Positions 57,295-64,000 of a DNA stretch of 64,000 nucleotides are shown here, piece by piece. How positions within the stretch are numbered: position 1 is the first letter of the stretch; every line of letters starts with the position of its first letter. The translations under genes and the position numbers were made by a program. The notes below the pieces were generated by a model. The model ran no database searches. It worked only from the letters and a program-made list of their open reading frames with translations, and was not told the DNA's origin. The DNA lies in assembly GCF_001625215.2 (NCBI RefSeq), contig NC_030384.2:41016390-41080389 (forward strand), in the 5' to 3' direction. The DNA comes from Daucus carota subsp. sativus. Taxonomy: Eukaryota > Streptophyta > Magnoliopsida > Apiales > Apiaceae.

Positions 57295-59311
57295 GTAGAA
57301 TGTTAGAATGCACTTTTGTCTTCTAAAAAATTTAAAAGATATTCTCGATGCTATACTCATTTGAATAATGCTTATTTCAATAAGTATTTCAAAAATATTG
57401 ATATTTTCAGTCATTTTTATGCAAAATAGTATTTTTAAAAGTTGTAATTTTTTCTTCACCCCTATACTTGTTAATAGGAAAAATTATCAGAATATTTAAA
57501 TCAAAAAAGAATTATAAGGACTTGTATATTTAGCCATGGAAAACATCAACACCCATTTCGCCACAGATTCGACAATATCTTGTTACAGATCCGATGTGGT
57601 AGAAATTTGACATTGACATATTACCATCTCAGATTATTAAGATGTTTGAATCAAAGATTTTAACTTTTTTGGGGTGATTACAGGAACGTGGATGTAGAAA
57701 TTTAAAAGATTGAAGTTAAGTCCATTTCTTTCGGCTATCGAAATGAAGTTAGTGTACAAAAAGTTTATTAGTCACACTGTTAATTATGACATGCTGCATA
57801 TAGTCGCTGCCTCTTATGACTCGTATACGAGTAGTATACATGTTACGCTGGTCATGTGACTTATGTTAAATAAAGAATTACGCAAATGTCACTTTCTTGG
57901 ACAATAATTTACGTTTGTTATTAAATATATCTATAAATAAGAAATATTAAATACAGTAATATATTTTGTGTACTTCACTAAATTTGATTATATATATATA
58001 GAGGGAGAGGGGGTAGATCAAGTACATAAAAACTTTAAATATGTGACACATATAGTATGAATTAGGATTTGGAAAACAAATTTGGACTCTGATCCCAAAT
58101 TGGCAGTAAAAATTAAGATGTAAAATAATTAAAAATTTTAAAATTTATCTAATTACATGTTAAAATTAAATTATTTTAATATTACAAATAATATATTTCT
58201 TATACTTTACTTTATGCAGATTTTATATTTTATTTTATAAACTAATGTCGCAAGAAGTACAACTTATAGCCTTGTTATTTTATGATGATAATTTCTTTTA
58301 ATATATTGGGTTACAGCACTTTGGGCTTCTGACGACCCATGAATTATGTCGTAAACCCGATCTATTAGGATTATTTGTAAAACCCTCCAAAAATTCTTCA
58401 ACAAGGAATAAATTTTATAAACGAAAGTTATTTCCTCAATTGTTCTTCGAAAAAAAAGGAAAAATAGATTTTTTTGTCACTAATTTATTATGTTTTTAAT
58501 AAGTTCGATGACAAAAAAAATTTATTTTCCCAAAAAAAACACCTAGAAACCTGGGCTTTTGAATTATGATCCCGTTTCGGTCCAGTTTCGTTCATGTGAT
58601 TACATGCCTTGTGTCTTCATACAAATTATGAATTTAACTGGAAAAGTCGCATGTAACTCGTCAAATTTTTCTCGGTCTGAGGACTGAGATATACTTTAAC
58701 TTGATTATAGAAGGATTTTTTTTCTTTCGTTTTTTGCTAAGCGGAATTATATTATTTAAACCATGAATTACAACCACTAGGATTTGGACATCACTCAAAG
58801 CTATCCATCCATCATTACCTTAAAGGCTTAAACTACAAGGTGTGTAAAACTGATAATCCATTCTAGACCTAGAGACAAATTACTACAAGTGAGACTGCAG
58901 GTGATCGATCTGGAATAGCTTCCCCGTAATGGGTTGCATGCCTCGTGTTGAAGTGATTAACATGAGACTGCCCCCGGAACAAAGATGAAGTCCTGGAAAT
59001 CGATCATGTCATAGACTTCTCCAGTTCTCTGCTGACCGTTTCCACTTTCCACCATGCTAATAGAGCTCATGTTTTATGCATGGATAACACGCACTTGAAT
59101 ACCCCACATTGAGTTTATGCATTCCGTCTATTCCGAATTTGATTTTTTTGACAGTGGATTTCAAATAAGAATTAAATAAAAAATATTTAAAAATATTAAA
59201 AAAGTATTTTATTGGAATTGCCACTCCTCGGAATATACTGTATTAATTTGCTAGTGGTATAATATTTTGTTTTATGTTTAATGGACAATTAGTAAACTTT
59301 TAAATATCAAA
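57295..59311. other. intergenic, with possible LINE-like tail
   Basis: Mostly AT-rich. On the minus strand about 58727-59110 is less AT-rich, carries a 37-codon ORF (59077-58964, starting MSSISMVESG and ending DFIFVPGAVSC) and ends in ATAATTCCGCTTAGC followed by A-runs, like a LINE 3' end. Identity not established. Confidence 0.35.
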
Positions 59312-59340
59312 CTAGCTTTATGCCCGTGCTTCGCACACGG
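59312..59340 (-). mobile_element. Helitron-like 3' terminus
   Basis: On the minus strand the sequence reads CCGTGTGCGAAGCACGGGC, a stem-loop, then ATAAAG, then CTAG followed by T. A GC-rich hairpin a few bases before a terminal CTRR, inserted between A and T, is the Helitron 3' signature. The element would extend toward higher coordinates; no TC-type 5' end was located. Confidence 0.5.
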
Positions 59341-60779
59341 TGATTTTACTATATTTTTTTGTACATGTTACTTTTAATAAAGTTAATCAAACCGATTAAT
59401 TATAAATTCATGTAACTAATTTAATTATTTAAATTTTAGAAAAAATGATTTCCCTTAATATGACCCTATCTAGTTAGTATGAAGTTGTGCATTACTCATA
59501 TTAGTTTCCCATTCTCGCTTGGCCTTATGTTGTGTTAATTTATAACGATCATAAATAAAATTTATAAGTAAATTATAACTGATTTGGTGTTAAACTATTT
59601 AAAATAAGTGATTATCATATTATATTACTTTTTAAATTTGTTTCTAACTAAGATCATATAAATATGAGAAATAACAATTTTGTACTTTCAATTTAGTTAC
59701 TTAAGTTTCTGACAATATATTATTCAAAAAGTCATAGTAAAATATGATTATCATTTGTATGACTGTGGATAATAATATTAATTACGATTAAATGACCTTC
59801 ATATTATAAAAAACTTTATTGATTTCAGTGAAGGATTAAATACATGAAAGAAAATGAATCATTGAAATTTAAAATTACAATTATTAATAGGAAATTATAT
59901 AAAATTATATTAGTTTTGTTTTTAAAAATAATAAAATTATATTAGTTATTCTTCGTCATGGTTAGACTTGGTAAACTTATTCAAATGAATCTTAGTCAAT
60001 AACAAAAATGATTTTGCATTTCTTTTGCTTATGTATGACATACGTGTAAATAAGATATTTAATTAGAATATATGTATATGCAGTGTACATATATGATTTA
60101 AATATATTTACAATTTACAATTTATATTAACTAAAATTACTATATTTATAGATTATAGATTTATAGTTTTCAGACTTATTAAGATAATTCGTAGCAATTC
60201 AATAATTAATATTAATATTAATATAATTCATTGAGGAATAAAATTGAAGAATTATAATTAATTTATTAAAAATACCCGCAAAAAGATTTATCAAGTTTAG
60301 TAAGTGTTAGATATAAATATTATAATAAAATATAACTAAAAATTATTTCTTCATAAAAGTTGTTTTTTGAATTTGTTTAATTTCTGAACATTATAAATTA
60401 GATCAACTGACATGGAACAAACATAATTTCCTCCATTTAACATATTTCTTGCGTTTCTTTTCATCTTGGAAAAAGCAAAATATATGAAATTCTAAATAAT
60501 TTTTTTTTTAACATTCAGAAAGACACTCTAGTTGTGGCAGACCATACAAAATGTTTATCTTCTTTCACAAAATTTAAGTCGCCTAGAATATTGTTCAGTG
60601 TTCAAAACCAAGTTCCTAAACAAAGGTGATGAATGTAATGGTAAAGAAAAAGAGGAAAATATAATCAACTGAATTTTTGTAAAAACCAAGTACTATCAAT
60701 CAAAACACAATAAGACACTATACCATAATTATGGTAGGCTTGTTTATCACTTAAAACACAACCTCCTACAAATACTTAC

Positions 60780-63560
60780 AGATAAAATATTACTTGGAAA
60801 ATTAACTGGTAGATCTCCTGGTATATCGTCATCATAATACTGTACTAATCTGCTTAGTTGAGAAACTTCAGCATTTGTGCATGTCCTTATAAGGGATCTT
60901 CCTCGATGGGGTTTTGAAAACAAACATCAGGATCAGCCCTATCTCGATGACTCAGAATTTATAATTATTACTTTTCAAAAAATTGATAATAAATGAGTTT
61001 AGGGAAGATCAAGGGAGCGTTTTCAAACCTTTGTTAGGACTTCTTTGGTTCACAATAGAAAGCAAAGAATCTGCCTTAAAAAATAGACCAATAGAAGTTC
61101 TAAAACCCTCCATTAATTATTTGCTTACCTTAAATTTGCCACATCCTCCACTAACAATATAACATGACTCCTGAAATAATACCATATAAGATTTTGTCAA
61201 GCATAATGTTGAGCAGTCTAGCTCATGTCCATGCCATCTCCAATTTGACTGGAGAACAGCAGAGAAGGTACTCTCAAAAGGAGAGTTTGAATTTATTAGT
61301 GCAGAGAAGGTACTCTCAAAAGTTTTATATTTGAATGATGATAGGACAAAATCAATATATACAAAGTCAAAAATAGTATATTAAGTGATTAATTAAGGAC
61401 GTGATTGAGTCTAATCTAAGCTGCAGACAATGACTTTAAAGACTAATTAGCCATGTGCTTACAGACTTTATCTTCTATGCTTGACGTATCTAAAATCAAA
61501 GTAATACAAAAAGCTTTAAAGCAATACCTCTGACCGTGAATTTAGAATTTTCATAACACACCAATCTGGTTGCATTAAAACAGATAATTAACCGGATCAG
61601 TGCTTACAGACTCTGGTGTTTGTATTCAGGCCGGACAGTTTGACTGCTCTGTTCTGGAACCCTGCTGTGATGATCCTTTGTGCATGTGATCCTGGAGGTC
61701 TGTCTGGATTGTTCTGGTGCTAGTTCTAAAAATCAGAATATCAGAGACAAAGGGTCTTATTTCCAGATTATCTGCATTCACCTCGTCAGGATCAACCAAC
61801 AAACATCCATCAATCAAATTATTTTTGGCCATTTACGACCCAAATAGATTCTAATTTTGATATGATCCTTAAATTTATACTATAAAACATTTATACTTGT
61901 TAATGTGAAGCAAGAACCTTATACCACTGAATAGAGTATGCTAAAAGAGAGAACAAATATAAGACTAAGAATAGGCTGGTAATGACCTACATTACTCAAC
62001 CAAATAGAATGCAACAACAAACTTAAGACTTACAGTTTACACATGTATAAGCGTGTAGAATATATCAAAAACATACATGGGAAAATGCAGTTGGTTTATG
62101 GTCGCTCAATCTCCCTGCCACCAGCTCACTAATCACAAAATTAAGCAAGAGTAATAACAAACTCCACACACAAATATTATTATTTCAGTCAAAAAAAGAG
62201 ATAAGAATTTTCTTAACTTTCCAAGCTGATGCCGCACACACTTGTCTAAGAATTATATTATATCTTATAAATACGTGAAAATTTACTAAATAGAGCAAAA
62301 AATCCACATATTAAAGAAAATTATATAGTATATCGAGGATTTGTAAGAACCCGTTAGAATAGGCATAGATGAAAGAGATAAAATAGTTATCTGAAAACAC
62401 AATTCCATGGGTAGCAAGTTGTGACGAAATATTCTATAAACCCGTGTCTCATACTTTTAACATTTTTTTCTTACCAGGACCGGGTCCAAGATACTGCTAG
62501 AACCATTACTTGTACTTTGATAGGAATCCAATTAGCCAAATAGGCAGCAATCCCAGCAAGCAATTGCTTCAACTACAGACTTGACAGCTTCCTTAACACC
62601 ATATGGTGTCTTCAAAATACATATTTTCCAAGTTCAAAATATTTATATATAAATTAAAACCATATTAGAAATTAGAAAAATATCATATTTAGAACAAATA
62701 GATATGACTTTGGGGATCAAACTGTTCAAATATTGGCAGAATCAAATAGTGCTTTAAATTAAATAAAATTATTATAAAATTTTAAGTTGAAGAAATATTC
62801 TCTAGCAGTTTTAACCATTCTGGAATTCTGTATAGTATGGATGTAACCACAAATTCAATAATGAAAGCATGATTTTTTCTCAATTCTGGTTTGCTCGAGG
62901 AGGGCTGGTTCTCTTTGCACGGCCAATTAACTTAATAATAAAGGATTCAATTAAGGAATTTTTTTAAAGTCCAAAATAAATACCGACAAATGCATACACA
63001 GAGAAATCAGAATAAGAAACAATAAAAACAGCATAATTGTACAGATTAGAAATCTTATTAACATATATCAAGCCTCGGTCAAAGATATATATAGCTTGTT
63101 ACTTGCTGCTTTAAACTTTTTACTTGTTGGTCGATACTCTTGCTTCATCACAGGAAAATGTTAGCTTGGGACAATGGACTTTCTCTAGATAACTCAATTC
63201 TGAAATTGTTTTTGCATTTCTTTCCAATTCATTGCTAGTCCATTCCATCCACCAACATCCTCACTGATTAACTTTAAAATTCACTCATATTAAACGAAAC
63301 AGGAAAAGTTAATATTGCTCAGTTGGTAACATATTGATTAAAGCAGCACCACGTAGATTAGCATTTCTCATCACATTGAGAGCACTAAAAGTTGTGAAGT
63401 GTGTGCGCGTGCATATATCAATTACCACTTTTAGTTATCTTACCAGACACCATCTTCACATTGCAAATTTTTCACTAACATCATTGAAAGTTGGCATCAA
63501 AATTTTGGCTCCCCGTTTTGATGCTTGCTCCACCAGCATTAGACTGTTAGACATCTCAGC
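60780..63560 (-). other. exon-like fragments of unidentified origin
   Basis: Several short minus-strand stretches look coding and are bordered by splice-like sites. They include EMSNSLMLVEQASKRGAK (about 63555-63480), ELVAGRLSDHKPTAFSH (62128-62078, AG before and GT after), MAKNNLIDGCLLVDPDEV (an ORF at 61832-61626), ESCYIVSGGCGKFK (61170-61129, AG/GT borders) and RLVQYYDDDIPGDLPVNF (near 60848-60795). They share strand and order, but I could not join them into one reading frame and several are followed by stops. They may be a decayed gene, a gene starting outside the window, or gene pieces carried by the Helitron-like element. I recognise no family. Confidence 0.3.
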
Positions 63561-63685
63561 GTGGTCATTATCTTGATGAAAACAACAAACTTGAAGGTAT
63601 ATAAGTTGTATTTGTCATAATCAAAAAGATTGCTTATATTATAATAAGGGGTCAAATACTTACTTCAAGCAAGCTTCAATGAATG

Positions 63686-64000
63686 TGTTAGGAATCAATA
63701 ATTTTTGATGATAACATAAACATTTTGTAACATGTCTTACTTAGAACCTTTATCAAATTTCAGTTGTAATTGTTATGTTTCTTGTCTTTGGGAATTATCA
63801 ACGGATGGGTAGAATAGGATGGCTAATTGTAAATATCCAATGCCATGTAATTTTATCTAAGTGAAGGATATTCAACTGATGAGATGTAACTATTCAACTG
63901 ATGAAGACTGGATGATGTTTCAACTGATGAAAATCAAGCATTCAACTGAAGACAAAGTGTTCAACTGATGATGCTGAGGAATTCAACTGATGAGACTGGA
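63686..64000 (+). mobile_element. LTR-like sequence start with 22-bp periodic repeats (partial)
   Basis: TGTTAGGAATCAATAATTTT at 63686 resembles the first bases of some plant Copia LTRs. From 63871 to the window end the core TTCAACTGATGA (one copy TTCAACTGAAGA) recurs six times at 63871, 63893, 63919, 63941, 63960 and 63982, with spacings of 22, 26, 22, 19 and 22. The element runs off the window, so its type is not proven. Confidence 0.45.

Noticed and set aside
57960..58080. possible element end at the ATATATATAGAGGGAGAGGGGG stretch
   Set aside because: I found no matching inverted end or duplication, so it was not listed as a mobile element.
63871..63993. CRISPR-like spacing of short repeats
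   Set aside because: The DNA is plant nuclear, the unit is only about 12 bp in a 22-bp period and the spacers are similar to each other.

Overview
The window is nuclear DNA of a flowering plant, very probably a eudicot. Genes carry many spliced introns with plant-type GT-AG sites and AT-rich intergenic DNA. The proteins belong to plant families: a UGT89-type glycosyltransferase, a TPS-a terpene synthase, a PLS-type PPR protein, a chloroplast FKBP and an R2R3-MYB. Species cannot be fixed from sequence alone; an asterid is a guess.

Layout. 1-4757 holds two plus-strand specialised-metabolism genes: the 3' part of a UGT89-like glycosyltransferase and a complete seven-exon terpene synthase. 4758-8537 is transposon-rich and ends in a promoter with E2F-like sites and a telo box. 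8538-17942 has a CTF4/WDHD1-type replication protein (12 exons) and an intronless RING-H2 ligase. 18653-26419 (minus) has a PPR protein that has lost its DYW domain and a PRP4/LIS splicing factor. 28225-29410 (plus) is a plastid FKBP17-2-like protein, tail to tail with golgin candidate 2 (30057-36982, minus). 39785-47792 (minus) is a LisH-DYRK-like kinase and 50859-52469 (minus) an R2R3-MYB of the MYB52/54 clade. From 52.8 kb to the end the window is gene-poor and repeat-rich: MITEs, a Helitron-like terminus with exon-like fragments, and the start of an LTR-like sequence with 22-bp periodic repeats.

As far as I recall Arabidopsis gene numbering, close homologues of several of these genes lie in two duplicated chromosome 1 blocks: MYB52, FKBP17-2, GC2 and the PPR gene in one; MYB54, the DYRK-like kinases, an FKBP17 and UGT89B1 in the other. 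The window therefore looks like a conserved ancestral eudicot block. The genes do not form one pathway; each serves its own housekeeping or specialised role.

The strongest unusual signals are: a decayed DYW domain still readable downstream of the PPR stop codon; a tandem duplication in the CTF4 tail whose copies differ only at synonymous sites; a broken hAT transposase inside the 5' UTR intron of the LIS gene; and several mobile-element insertions with intact target-site duplications (8-bp hAT types, 10-bp Mutator type, a 14-bp SINE and a 17-bp retroposon). No CRISPR array, rRNA or tRNA gene was seen.
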